29,935 nucleotides of DNA from DAOUBA01 sp034432855. Its GTDB lineage: Bacteria > Chloroflexota > Anaerolineae > B4-G1. The stretch covers positions 1 through 29,935 of the forward strand of contig DAOUBA010000106.1 of assembly GCA_034432855.1 (NCBI GenBank), read 5' to 3'. The notes under the pieces were generated by a model. It did not search any database, had not been told where the DNA came from, and saw only the letters and a list, made by a program, of their open reading frames with translations. This document shows positions 1 through 6,782 of this stretch, piece after piece. The position numbers and the translations under genes were made by a program. Every line of letters starts with the position of its first letter. Within the stretch, counting starts at the first letter, position 1.

Positions 1-10
1 GCTTCGCGCC

Positions 11-89
11 AGGTGTCGGCCTGCGCCGACACTGCCCGGTGGTGCAGCAAGGAGCAGGTCGGCGAAGGCCGACCAATGGCCGCAGGCCC
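11..89. repeat. cluster of three GC-rich hairpins
   Basis: Three inverted repeats follow one another: GTGTCGGC-CTGC-GCCGACAC (13-32), GGTCGGC-GAAG-GCCGACC (57-74) and GGCC-GCA-GGCC (78-88). The first two share the core GTCGGC/GCCGAC with different loops. No reading frame is evident. They could be part of a structured RNA, or dispersed palindromes running off the left edge. The sequence does not match the SRP RNA or RNase P RNA signature motifs. Confidence 0.4.
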
Positions 90-110
90 AAAAGGGTGAC
101 TTCCAGTCAC
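86..110 (-). terminator. possible terminator after tRNA-Ser
   Basis: On the minus strand the stem GTGACT-GGA-AGTCAC (110-96) is followed by CCCTTTT. It lies 40 nt past the tRNA 3' end. The U-run is short, so this is a modest call. Confidence 0.4.
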
Positions 111-150
111 TGCCTGAATAGTTACTTCCATTGTTTCGATCCGCTGCTCT

Positions 151-181
<31 letters not shown>

Positions 182-204
182 ACCTTGCGGCCACAACGGT
201 TTTC

Positions 205-883
205 CTTACCACACTTGCTTTCGCAAGCCGCTATCGCGTTGTGGTCTGGACCATCTCTTCGCCATCTCAGGCGCCTCGCGTATGGTCTCTGAGGATCCGA
301 GAGACGTCTTCGAAATCTGCTATCACCCAGGCCTCGCGTCCTTGCGGTCTAGGGTGCTCTCGCAAGCTCAACTGTCCTCTGGCGCTGATCTCGTTTGCTC
401 GCAGAAAGCAGACCTTATCCAACGGTTCTACATAGACAGCCAGCACATCACAACATTGAGAAGCGTCAAAGTAGCGTATCGTGTTGCCTGTCCGGTTGGC
501 TCTGACTGCTTTCAACTGCACCTGATACATGCCATACCGGTTCTTACTGGCTGTGCCCTTGACCTGTACCCTCAGAAGCCTGCCATCGCGGTAGGCCACC
601 AAATCGAATGGTGCCTTACCAGAAAACTGGACGAATACATCAAAATCGTTCTCTACCAGTTTCGCGACGACCTTGGCTTCCGCCAGGCTACCGAGCCGTG
701 TACGAGAATCCACCTAAGGCCTCTGCCAGCACAAACAGTTGAAGATGCTCTCTCGTTTCCTGCTGATCGCCCATTTGCATCCACTAGGATTGTCACCGTC
801 ACGGTACCTGTGGTTTTAGGGTTTTCCAGCATACAGCGAGGTGCGCTTCTACCTGTTCACTTCCAGGTAGAGGCTCGATTTTT
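205..883 (-). ncRNA. group I self-splicing intron in the anticodon loop (after U34)
   Basis: All core helices can be drawn. P1 pairs the exon end GG(U)CUU with GAGCC at the intron start, with a U-G wobble at the splice site. P2 is TCTACCTG/CAGGTAGA. P3 is GCG(CA)CCTCGC with GCGAGGCGC. P4 is TGCTG/CAGCA. P6 is a 12-bp interrupted stem formed by 755-741 and 311-298. P7 is GACCAT (about 288-283) with ATGGTC (about 254-249), inside the hallmark strings CAGAGACCAT and AAGAGATGGTCC. P8 is a short CGCC/GGCG hairpin, and P9 is CTTGC-GAAA-GCAAG. The last intron base is G (205), as in all group I introns. The P1 layout matches the cyanobacterial tRNA-Leu(UAA) intron, which also splits the anticodon after U34. 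The endonuclease gene is inserted in the P6 loop. Confidence 0.93.
267..713 (-). CDS. intron-encoded homing endonuclease, PD-(D/E)XK type (I-Ssp6803I-like)
   Basis: This 148-aa protein starts at GTG (713) behind AGAGG at 6-nt spacing and lies wholly inside the group I intron. It would cut an intronless tRNA-Ser allele so that the intron is copied in by repair. The N-terminal helix carries GSLAEAK (Glu12), followed by APFDLVAY (Asp37) and the strand LLRVQVKG (Gln50, Lys52). That is the E...D...QxK arrangement of the small PD-(D/E)XK enzymes typified by I-Ssp6803I (about 150 aa) from a cyanobacterial tRNA-fMet intron. No LAGLIDADG, HNH or GIY-YIG motif is present. The last codons (RDHTRGA and the stop) are also ribozyme P7, P3 and P8. 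The reading frame is intact with plausible catalytic residues. The family call is by motif and context; cleavage activity is inferred. Confidence 0.85.
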   Translation of the reverse strand: MDSRTRLGSLAEAKVVAKLVENDFDVFVQFSGKAPFDLVAYRDGRLLRVQVKGTASKNRYGMYQVQLKAVRANRTGNTIRYFDASQCCDVLAVYVEPLDKVCFLRANEISARGQLSLREHPRPQGREAWVIADFEDVSRILRDHTRGA

Positions 884-975
884 AAGACCGTCGCCATAGT
901 CCACTCGGCCATCCCTCCGGTCACAGGGGCTGTTCCCCCTTGTCACTCGAATTCTACCACGCCGACACACAACTG

Positions 976-2259
976 TCAATCGGCCCGACTGCCGATGACT
1001 TTGATGCCTCCCATCCAGGGCCGCAGCACCTCGGGCACGACGATACTCCCATCGGCCTGCTGATAGTTCTCCATCACCGCGATCATCACTCGCGGCAACG
1101 CTAACCCTGATCCGTTGAGCGTATGCACAAAGCGCGGCTTTTCCCCCGGCGCGGGCCGGTAGCGGATGTTGGCCCGCCGCGCCTGGAAGGCCTCGCAGTT
1201 GCTCAGGCTGCTCACTTCCAGCCACTCGCCGCAGCCCGGCGCCCACACTTCGATGTCGTACTTCTTGGCCGCGGTAAACGCCAGGTCCCCCGTGCACATT
1301 TGCACCAGGCGGTGCGGCAGGTTCAGGCGACGGCAAATGTCCAGCCCGTCCTGCACCATCGCCTCCAACTCGTCGTAACTCGTCTCCGGTGTGGTGAACT
1401 TGAACATCTCCACTTTGTCGAACTGGTGGCCGCGTTTGATGCCACGCACATCCCGCCCGGCGCTCATCTTCTCGCGGCGAAAGCAGGCGCTATATGCCAC
1501 GTAACGCAGCGGCAGGTCCTCCGCATCGAGAATTTCATCCCGATGCAGGTTGGTCAGCGGAATCTCGGCCGTGCCGATCAGCCACAGGTCGTCCTCCGCG
1601 TCGCGATAAATGTTCTCGCCGAACTTGGGCAACTGCCCGGCACCCCACAGACACTCTTCCTTGACCACGAACGGCGGGTAGATTTCGGTGTAACCGTGCT
1701 CGCGCGTGTGCACATCGAGCATCCAGGCGATCAAGGCCCGCTGCAGGCGAGCACCGGCACCGCGCAAGATATAGAAGCGGCTGCCCGAGATCTTGACGCC
1801 GCGCTCGAAATCGAGAATGCCCAGTTCCGGCCCCAGGTCCCAATGGGGTACCGGTTCAAAGTCGAACTGGCGTGGCTCTCCCCATTGGCCCACGACGACG
1901 TTGTGCATCTCGTCGGGGCCGTAGGGGACGCTCGCGTGCGGCAGATTCGGCACCTCCAGCATGGCTCTATCCAGGTCCGCCTCAACCTGTCGCAGTTCCT
2001 CCTCGAGCGCGCCAATGCGCTCCCCCACCTGGCGCATCTCGGCGACGAGCCGCTCTCGTTCGGCGGTGTTCTTCATCCTGCCGATTTCCTTCGAGACGCG
2101 GTTGCGCTCGGCCCGGAGACTTTCAACCTCTGTAAGGATCTCGCGCCGTCGCGCATCCAGGACCAAGATGCCATCTACTTGAGCCGGGTCTGCGCCGACC
2201 TTCTGTAAGCCTTCCTTGACCTCTTCTGGCCTTTCACGGATCAGTGCAAGATCGAGCAT
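976..2259 (-). CDS. serS: seryl-tRNA synthetase
   Basis: This 427-aa class II synthetase charges tRNA-Ser in the cytoplasm and is of normal length for the family. Residues 1-110 form the N-terminal antiparallel coiled-coil arm, rich in Arg/Glu heptads (about 36-105), which grips the long variable arm of tRNA-Ser. Motif 2 is ACFRREKMSAGRD followed by IKRGHQFDKVE (258-284). Motif 3 is GSGLALPRVM near 383, and the protein ends in the usual VVPEVLRPWMGG. The start (2259) lies 12 bp after the upstream membrane-protein gene, so the two are probably cotranscribed. The next gene downstream is a tRNA-Ser(UGA), the enzyme's own substrate. No T-box leader is visible upstream. Confidence 0.98.
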   Translation of the reverse strand: MLDLALIRERPEEVKEGLQKVGADPAQVDGILVLDARRREILTEVESLRAERNRVSKEIGRMKNTAERERLVAEMRQVGERIGALEEELRQVEADLDRAMLEVPNLPHASVPYGPDEMHNVVVGQWGEPRQFDFEPVPHWDLGPELGILDFERGVKISGSRFYILRGAGARLQRALIAWMLDVHTREHGYTEIYPPFVVKEECLWGAGQLPKFGENIYRDAEDDLWLIGTAEIPLTNLHRDEILDAEDLPLRYVAYSACFRREKMSAGRDVRGIKRGHQFDKVEMFKFTTPETSYDELEAMVQDGLDICRRLNLPHRLVQMCTGDLAFTAAKKYDIEVWAPGCGEWLEVSSLSNCEAFQARRANIRYRPAPGEKPRFVHTLNGSGLALPRVMIAVMENYQQADGSIVVPEVLRPWMGGIKVIGSRAD

Positions 2260-2271
2260 ATCCCCTTATCG

Positions 2272-2712
2272 TTACTTCCACCTTTCGATTGCCTCTTGGA
2301 AAATCCGGCGCAGCCGCTCGTCGGGCAAAAGATTGATGTCCGTGTAGCGCTCGCCGTTCACCCAGATCTCCAGCCCGCCATCCGGCGCTGTTCCCAGGTC
2401 AATATCCAACGCTGCCAGGGCCGGGTCAGACTGCAGCCGGGCGCGTACAACGTCTTCGATCTGCTCGACGAAAGGCGCTGCAACTTTCTCGCCCAGATCA
2501 TAATCGTACAATGCTGTCCCTTCGCCATCTGTCTGCGTTGCAGCGATGGTCTCTGGCGGAGGCGTGGTCTTCATCCACTCCGGCTTCTGATCGGACGCGC
2601 CAGAGCGGGTGAGGTTGACCCGGCGCCCAAGAACGGCAAACCCCACGACGACTGCCGCGGCGATAAGGATGGCGACCCCGCCTGCTATCCACACGGATAC
2701 CGGTATGCTCAT
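2272..2712 (-). CDS. small single-pass membrane protein, unknown function
   Basis: This 146-aa protein has one N-terminal hydrophobic helix (about residues 6-29), a short basic stop (GRRVNLTR), a Pro/Thr-rich linker, and a soluble acidic C-terminal domain. That domain contains EQIEDVVRARLQ and ends in RRIFQEAIERWK. It looks like an N-in anchored protein, but I do not recognise the family. It is the first gene of the serS transcription unit, preceded by a good sigma-70 promoter. Position suggests cotranscription rather than a direct role in serine charging. Confidence 0.75.
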   Translation of the reverse strand: MSIPVSVWIAGGVAILIAAAVVVGFAVLGRRVNLTRSGASDQKPEWMKTTPPPETIAATQTDGEGTALYDYDLGEKVAAPFVEQIEDVVRARLQSDPALAALDIDLGTAPDGGLEIWVNGERYTDINLLPDERLRRIFQEAIERWK

Positions 2713-2764
2713 CGTCAGCCTCCAGGATCTGGATCAGGCCCGCGCTTGCGAGGCCACTACTGTG

Positions 2765-2792
2765 TGATTATAGCACAGGCGGTATACTTTAC
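2765..2792 (-). promoter_or_regulatory. sigma-70 promoter for the 2272-2712 gene and serS
   Basis: Minus-strand TTGTAA (2792-2787), a 16-bp spacer and TATAAT (2770-2765). The predicted transcript begins near 2758, about 45 nt before the ATG. Its -35 box overlaps the -35 box of the opposing greA promoter. Confidence 0.65.
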
Positions 2793-2814
2793 AAATTCCC
2801 CATTTTGCGCTATA
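2786..2814 (+). promoter_or_regulatory. sigma-70 promoter for greA
   Basis: TTTACA (2786-2791), a 17-bp spacer and a consensus TATAAT (2809-2814). The transcript should begin near 2821, leaving a leader of about 157 nt before the greA start. Confidence 0.75.
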
Positions 2815-2827
2815 ATGCGCCCAAACT

Positions 2828-2855
2828 CAGCCCCTCCAACGTGGGGCGTTTCTTT
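2828..2855 (+). terminator. attenuator-like hairpin in the greA leader
   Basis: GCCCC-TCCAACGT-GGGGC is followed directly by GTTTCTTTTT. It lies only about 8 nt after the predicted start of the greA transcript, so it cannot be the end of an upstream plus-strand gene within this window. It may act as a transcriptional attenuator or produce a very short RNA. Confidence 0.45.
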
Positions 2856-2977
2856 TTGATTCAAAGGGTTCGGGTCGTTCAATATTTGTCACTTCAAGCG
2901 TTCGGTTGCCTTTGGGGGGATACCAGAAGCCTCACCAGCCCTCAGGAGACCGGATGCTTCTGTATATGAGGATAGCG

Positions 2978-3445
2978 ATGAACAAGCAGCAGACGTTTCT
3001 CACCCAGGAAGGGTATCAAAGGCTCGAACAGGAGTTAAATTACCTGCGCACGGTTCGACGTCAAGAAGTCGCGCAGCGTCTCCACGAGGCTTTGGCAGAA
3101 GGTGACATCCTGGAGAATGCAGAACTGGAAGATGCGCGCAATGAGCAGTCCTTCGTAGAAGGCCGCATTCTGACGTTGGAAACGATGCTGAGCAATGCGA
3201 TCATCATCGAAGAAGGAGGGCCGCGCGAAGTCGTGGGAATCGGTAGCCACGTCACGGTGGTAGAGGGCAATGGGCCACCTGAGACTTACCACATCGTGGG
3301 TTCGGCTGAGGCCGATCCGGCCAGAGGACACATATCCAACGAGTCCCCTCTGGGACAGGCATTGATAGGGCGCAGGGTGGGCGAAAGTGCCACGGTGCAC
3401 GCCCCGGATGGGGTGTTGGTGTTCAAGATCATTGGAATCCAGTAA
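2978..3445 (+). CDS. greA: transcription elongation factor GreA
   Basis: This 155-aa protein rescues backtracked RNA polymerase by stimulating cleavage of the nascent RNA. The N-terminal coiled coil begins FLTQEGYQRLEQELNYL and carries the tip signature of GreA, ALAEGDILENAELEDAR, whose acidic residues enter the polymerase secondary channel. The C-terminal domain ends in the FKIIGIQ-type strand after SPLGQALIGRRVGE. I chose the ATG at 2978 because GAGGA lies 7 nt upstream and the length then fits the family (about 158 aa). A TTG at 2906 would add 24 atypical residues. lysS follows, separated by a large stem-loop. Confidence 0.95.
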   Translation: MNKQQTFLTQEGYQRLEQELNYLRTVRRQEVAQRLHEALAEGDILENAELEDARNEQSFVEGRILTLETMLSNAIIIEEGGPREVVGIGSHVTVVEGNGPPETYHIVGSAEADPARGHISNESPLGQALIGRRVGESATVHAPDGVLVFKIIGIQ

Positions 3446-3463
3446 ACGCTTTCGCTGACCTGT

Positions 3464-3508
3464 GAAACGCCCACGCGTAGCCCGTCAGGCAGTCAGCGTG
3501 GGCGTTTC
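3464..3508 (+). repeat. 13-bp perfect inverted repeat between greA and lysS
   Basis: GAAACGCCCACGC (3464-3476) and GCGTGGGCGTTTC (3496-3508) pair perfectly around a 19-nt loop. There is no clear T-run after it (CGTAAGG), so it could be a weak terminator, an RNA-processing site, or a stem that tunes lysS expression relative to greA. Confidence 0.5.
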
Positions 3509-3543
3509 CGTAAGGGCGTCCGCCGAACGCTGGAGGCAGCATC

Positions 3544-5055
3544 ATGGAACTCACAGAACTGGAACGACAGCATGTGGAGAAACTGGAGCGGCTGCGCGCC
3601 AGAGGGGTCGAGCCCTATCCACACCGCGTCAAGCGCACGCATACCATCGCCGAGGCACTCGCTGCCCTCGAAACAGCCGAGGCCAGCGGCCAGGCAGAAG
3701 GCCCCCAGGTTGCCGTGACCGGGCGGCTACGCAGCATGCGGGTGATGGGGAAAGCCACCTTTGCACACATTGAAGATGGCACTGGCACCATCCAGTTGTT
3801 CCTGCGGGTTCAAGACGTGGGTGAGGAATCCTACGAGACGTTCAAGCGGGACTTTGACATCGGTGATTTCGTCGGCGCCACCGGGGTGCTGATGCGCACG
3901 CGCACCGGCGAGCGTAGTGTGCTGGTGAGGGAAGTAACTATGCTGGCCAAGGCAATCAGCCCCCTGCCGGTGATCAAGGAAAAGGAGTTGGATGGGAAGA
4001 CAGTGCGCTACACCGAATTCTCCGACGTCGAAGAGCGTTACCGCCAGCGTTATGCTGACCTGGCCTGTAACCCGGAAGTGCGCGAAATCTTCCGCACACG
4101 CGCTCGCACGCTCCGGGCTTTGCGCGACTACCTCGACGGGCACAGCTTTCTGGAAGTCGAAACCCCCATCCTCCAGCCGCTCTATGGCGGTGCAGCGGCG
4201 CGCCCTTTCATCACTCACCATAATCAACTGCACCAGGACCTCTACCTGCGTATCGCTTTTGAACTGTACCTGAAGCGATTGCTGGTGGGGATGTACGAGC
4301 GCGTTTATGAGATCGGGCGCGATTTTCGTAACGAGGGTGTCTCTGCCACCCACAACCCCGAGTTCACCCAACTGGAATTCTACGCGGCGTACTGGGATTA
4401 TAACGACGTCATGGCGTTTTGCGAACAGATGATCGCTCAGGTTGCCTCGACAGTGACAGGCAGTCCGGTGATCCATTACCAGGGTCACGAAATCGACCTT
4501 ACCCCTCCCTGGCGTCGTGTCGCTTTGCGGGATCTTGCCCTCGAAGTAACGGGTATTGACTACCTACAGCATCCTACTGCCGAATCGCTCGCTGCCGCGA
4601 TGCGAAAAAAGGGATTGCCTGTGAAATCCAACGTCACGTGGGGCTATCTCATTGACAAGGGGCTCTTGGGCGCCGTCGAGCCCACCCTGATCCAGCCGAC
4701 CTTTGTCACAGACTATCCACGCGACATCTCGCCGCTGGCCAAGGCCAAGCCCGGAGACCCCACGCACGTCGAGCGATTCGAGTACTTCATCGGCGGCATC
4801 GAGATGGGGAACGCCTTTACCGAGTTGAACGACCCGTTCGATCAGGAACAGCGCTTCCTGGAAACGGGGCGGCTCTACGCTCCCGAGGACGAAGAGGCCC
4901 ATCCGTTGGACGAGGACTACCTGCGGGCGATGAAGTACGGTATGCCGCCCAACGGCGGCTTTGGGATGGGGGTGGATCGCCTGGTCATGCTCCTCACGGA
5001 CAAGCCCTCGATCCGCGAGGTCATCCTTTTCCCTCAATTGCGGGCCAGGGAGTGA
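3544..5055 (+). CDS. lysS: lysyl-tRNA synthetase, class II
   Basis: This 503-aa enzyme charges tRNA-Lys and is of normal length for bacterial LysRS. The N-terminal OB-fold anticodon-binding domain (about 50-150) includes GRLRSMRVMGKATFAHIEDG. Class II motif 2 is the RDFRNEGVSATHNPEF segment, motif 1 lies near FLEVETPILQ, and motif 3 is GFGMGVDRLVMLLTDKPSIRE near the C-terminus, followed by VILFPQLR. The ATG is preceded by GGAGG (CTGGAGGCAGCATC). It lies 98 bp after greA on the same strand and may share its transcript. A standalone promoter then drives the next gene. Confidence 0.97.
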   Translation: MELTELERQHVEKLERLRARGVEPYPHRVKRTHTIAEALAALETAEASGQAEGPQVAVTGRLRSMRVMGKATFAHIEDGTGTIQLFLRVQDVGEESYETFKRDFDIGDFVGATGVLMRTRTGERSVLVREVTMLAKAISPLPVIKEKELDGKTVRYTEFSDVEERYRQRYADLACNPEVREIFRTRARTLRALRDYLDGHSFLEVETPILQPLYGGAAARPFITHHNQLHQDLYLRIAFELYLKRLLVGMYERVYEIGRDFRNEGVSATHNPEFTQLEFYAAYWDYNDVMAFCEQMIAQVASTVTGSPVIHYQGHEIDLTPPWRRVALRDLALEVTGIDYLQHPTAESLAAAMRKKGLPVKSNVTWGYLIDKGLLGAVEPTLIQPTFVTDYPRDISPLAKAKPGDPTHVERFEYFIGGIEMGNAFTELNDPFDQEQRFLETGRLYAPEDEEAHPLDEDYLRAMKYGMPPNGGFGMGVDRLVMLLTDKPSIREVILFPQLRARE

Positions 5056-5122
5056 GTGAGGGCCGCCGGCATTTCGGGGTGCGCAGGGAAAGTCGCCTGG
5101 CCAAAACGGGATACTCGGAGGC

Positions 5123-5139
5123 TTGCAGTGTGATTGCAA
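5123..5139. promoter_or_regulatory. possible operator, interrupted palindrome
   Basis: TTGCA and TGCAA are separated by 7 bp and lie 14 bp upstream of the -35 box of the following promoter. The position would suit an activator or repressor, but no family is identified. Confidence 0.2.
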
Positions 5140-5152
5140 CTGTTCTGAGGTA

Positions 5153-5181
5153 TTGACTGCCCATAAGAATCGTTGTAAAAT
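5153..5181 (+). promoter_or_regulatory. sigma-70 promoter for the secreted repeat protein
   Basis: TTGACT (5153-5158), a 17-bp spacer and TAAAAT (5176-5181). The predicted transcription start is near 5188, 50 nt before the GTG start. Confidence 0.7.
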
Positions 5182-5237
5182 ATTACATATACTGCACAGG
5201 GCGGACGCGAACGTGTCATTCGGGGTGAGGGGCAGGC

Positions 5238-6218
5238 GTGAATAGTAGCCGGAGAGCCTCAACTGTTGTGCTTCTGATGATGACCTTGCTCCTGAGCGGT
5301 CTCGCCGCGGCGCCACCGCAGGTCACCGGTGGGAACTGTCGCTACTTTACCGAGACGGGCCACTATGTGTGCGACGAGTTCCTCCAATTCTTCGAGACCC
5401 GCGGTGGTTTCGAGATCTTTGGTTCTCCGATTTCGGAAGCGTTCGAAGACCCCGCGCGTGGATTGCGCGTCCAGTATTTCCAGCGTGCCCGGATGGAGTG
5501 GCATCCGTACAACCCGGATCCCTATAAGGTGCAATTGGGGCTGCTGGCAGACGAACTGGGTTACGTCTATCCTCCTGCCCGTCCGGAGCAGGTTCCTGCC
5601 TTCAACAGTGCGCTCCATCGCTACTTCGCCGAGACCGGTCACGTGGTCTCTTACACATTTCTGGAGTATTTTGACAAGTACGGCGTGGATATTTTTGGCT
5701 ATCCTCGCTCTGAGTTTATGTACGAGGGCGGCCGTATCGTCCAGTATTTCCAGCGCGCTCGCATGGAGTGGTACCCCGAAAACGCCGCCTCTCCGATGCG
5801 CCTGGCCCATCTGGGAGAAATCTACCTCGAACGTTTCCCTATTCCCGAACAGTACACCCGGCCTCAACCAGCACCCGCCACGGGCACTTTTGGATCTTCC
5901 ACAGGGACGGTCACGAAACTGGTGGTCAGCGCTTCGGTGCGGTTTGCGATTACGGGGCGGACCGGCAGGCAGACGGTTTTTGTCTACGTGAACGATCAGC
6001 GGCAGCAGCCGGTTCAGGATGCCGCCGTGAGGATGGTCGTTCATTACCCGTCCGGCGATCAAACTTACGATTTTCCACAGACCAACGCAAGTGGCTTTGC
6101 ACGCTTTGGCTTCGACATTCTCCCGTCGCCGCCGGGCCAGAAGGTGATCATTGACGTGATAGTGGCGTACGACGGCCTGACCGGCAATACACAGACCTTC
6201 TTCCTGCCGTGGTGGTAG
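5238..6218 (+). CDS. secreted protein with two YF-TGH repeats and an Ig-like C-terminal domain
   Basis: This 326-aa protein has a GTG start (AGGGG upstream) and a signal peptide with a hydrophobic core at about 9-24. Two homologous repeats span about 33-110 and 127-200. Each has a RYF.ETGH.V...FL.(Y/F)F segment, a FG.P.SE segment and a nearly identical VQYFQRARMEW block at 78-88 and 168-178. After a short Pro-rich linker, residues about 230-326 look like an all-beta Ig-like domain ending in TQTFFLPWW. Such repeats are common in surface proteins of Chloroflexi, as I recall. The function is unknown; a wall- or glycan-binding role is only inference. It has its own promoter and ends at a terminator shared with the opposing nitroreductase. 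Confidence 0.8.
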   Translation: MNSSRRASTVVLLMMTLLLSGLAAAPPQVTGGNCRYFTETGHYVCDEFLQFFETRGGFEIFGSPISEAFEDPARGLRVQYFQRARMEWHPYNPDPYKVQLGLLADELGYVYPPARPEQVPAFNSALHRYFAETGHVVSYTFLEYFDKYGVDIFGYPRSEFMYEGGRIVQYFQRARMEWYPENAASPMRLAHLGEIYLERFPIPEQYTRPQPAPATGTFGSSTGTVTKLVVSASVRFAITGRTGRQTVFVYVNDQRQQPVQDAAVRMVVHYPSGDQTYDFPQTNASGFARFGFDILPSPPGQKVIIDVIVAYDGLTGNTQTFFLPWW

Positions 6219-6231
6219 GTGACCGGAAAGC

Positions 6232-6260
6232 AAAAAGCCCGCTCAAGAGCGAGCTTTTTT
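6232..6260. terminator. bidirectional intrinsic terminator
   Basis: The stem GCAAAAAGCCCGCTC-AA-GAGCGAGCTTTTTTG has A-runs on one side and T6 on the other. It therefore serves both the plus-strand secreted protein gene and the converging nitroreductase gene. Confidence 0.85.
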
Positions 6261-6283
6261 GTCAACGGGCGCTGCTTGCCAGG

Positions 6284-6769
6284 CTAATACCTCTCCCAGT
6301 GGATAACCTCTTTCAAGGGGCGCTTCTCTCGCGTGGGCCACTCCGCCGGCACGCCGACGGGCACCAAGGTCAACAAGCGCCTGTCCTCGGGCACGCCCAG
6401 AAGAGCCTTGAACTCCTCCTCGTGAGGCAACGTATCGCCCTGGAGCCAGCAAGAGCCATAACCCAGGGCAGTGCTGGCAATCAGCATGTTTTCCACCGCT
6501 GCAGAGCCGTCTTCGAGCCAAAACTCTGATGACGGATCCAGCACCACGGCGATGATGGCTGCGGCCCGCTCCATCCAGCCGGCAGCGACCTTGAGCCTCT
6601 TGATCATTGCGCGCTCGGTGACGACGATAAAATCCCACGGCTGCCGGTTATAGCCGGAAGCAGCCAATCGCCCAGCGTTGACGATCTTTTCCAAATCCTC
6701 ACGGGGAATAGCCGCGCCGGTATATCGCCTGATGCTCCTTCTTTTCTCGATCGCTTCCAAAGCATCCAT
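6284..6769 (-). CDS. nitroreductase-family FMN oxidoreductase
   Basis: This 161-aa protein is compact for the family. The N-terminal KRRSIRRYT is the typical FMN-phosphate binding segment. AASGYNRQPWDFIVV follows (about 37-51), where the Asn/Gln-Pro-Trp part lines the flavin pocket, and the C-terminal part LLTLVPVGVPAEWP matches the second FMN contact. Members reduce nitro, quinone or enone groups with NAD(P)H, usually as dimers. The natural substrate here is unknown. I chose the ATG at 6769 because AAGGA lies 9 nt upstream and the sequence then starts directly with the conserved helix. The start lies just inside or beside the end of the upstream gene, so translation is probably coupled. It is the last gene of the xer-punA operon. 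Confidence 0.88.
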   Translation of the reverse strand: MDALEAIEKRRSIRRYTGAAIPREDLEKIVNAGRLAASGYNRQPWDFIVVTERAMIKRLKVAAGWMERAAAIIAVVLDPSSEFWLEDGSAAVENMLIASTALGYGSCWLQGDTLPHEEEFKALLGVPEDRRLLTLVPVGVPAEWPTREKRPLKEVIHWERY

Positions 6770-6782
6770 CGTTTGCCATCCT

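Noticed and set aside
30..90. SRP RNA or other known structured RNA
   Set aside because: GCAGCAAGGAGCAG is superficially similar to the SRP tip, but the conserved GGAAGGAAGCAG block and pairing are absent on both strands.
282..899. 205-aa plus-strand open frame
   Set aside because: It is antisense to the intron and its endonuclease and runs through the ribozyme core and P2. It has no RBS or recognisable motif.
1123..2208. 361-aa plus-strand open frame
   Set aside because: It is a shadow of serS on the opposite strand, produced by GC-rich codon bias.
2906..2977. Longer GreA start (TTG 2906)
   Set aside because: It adds 24 residues not typical of GreA and lacks an RBS, while ATG 2978 has GAGGA at good spacing.
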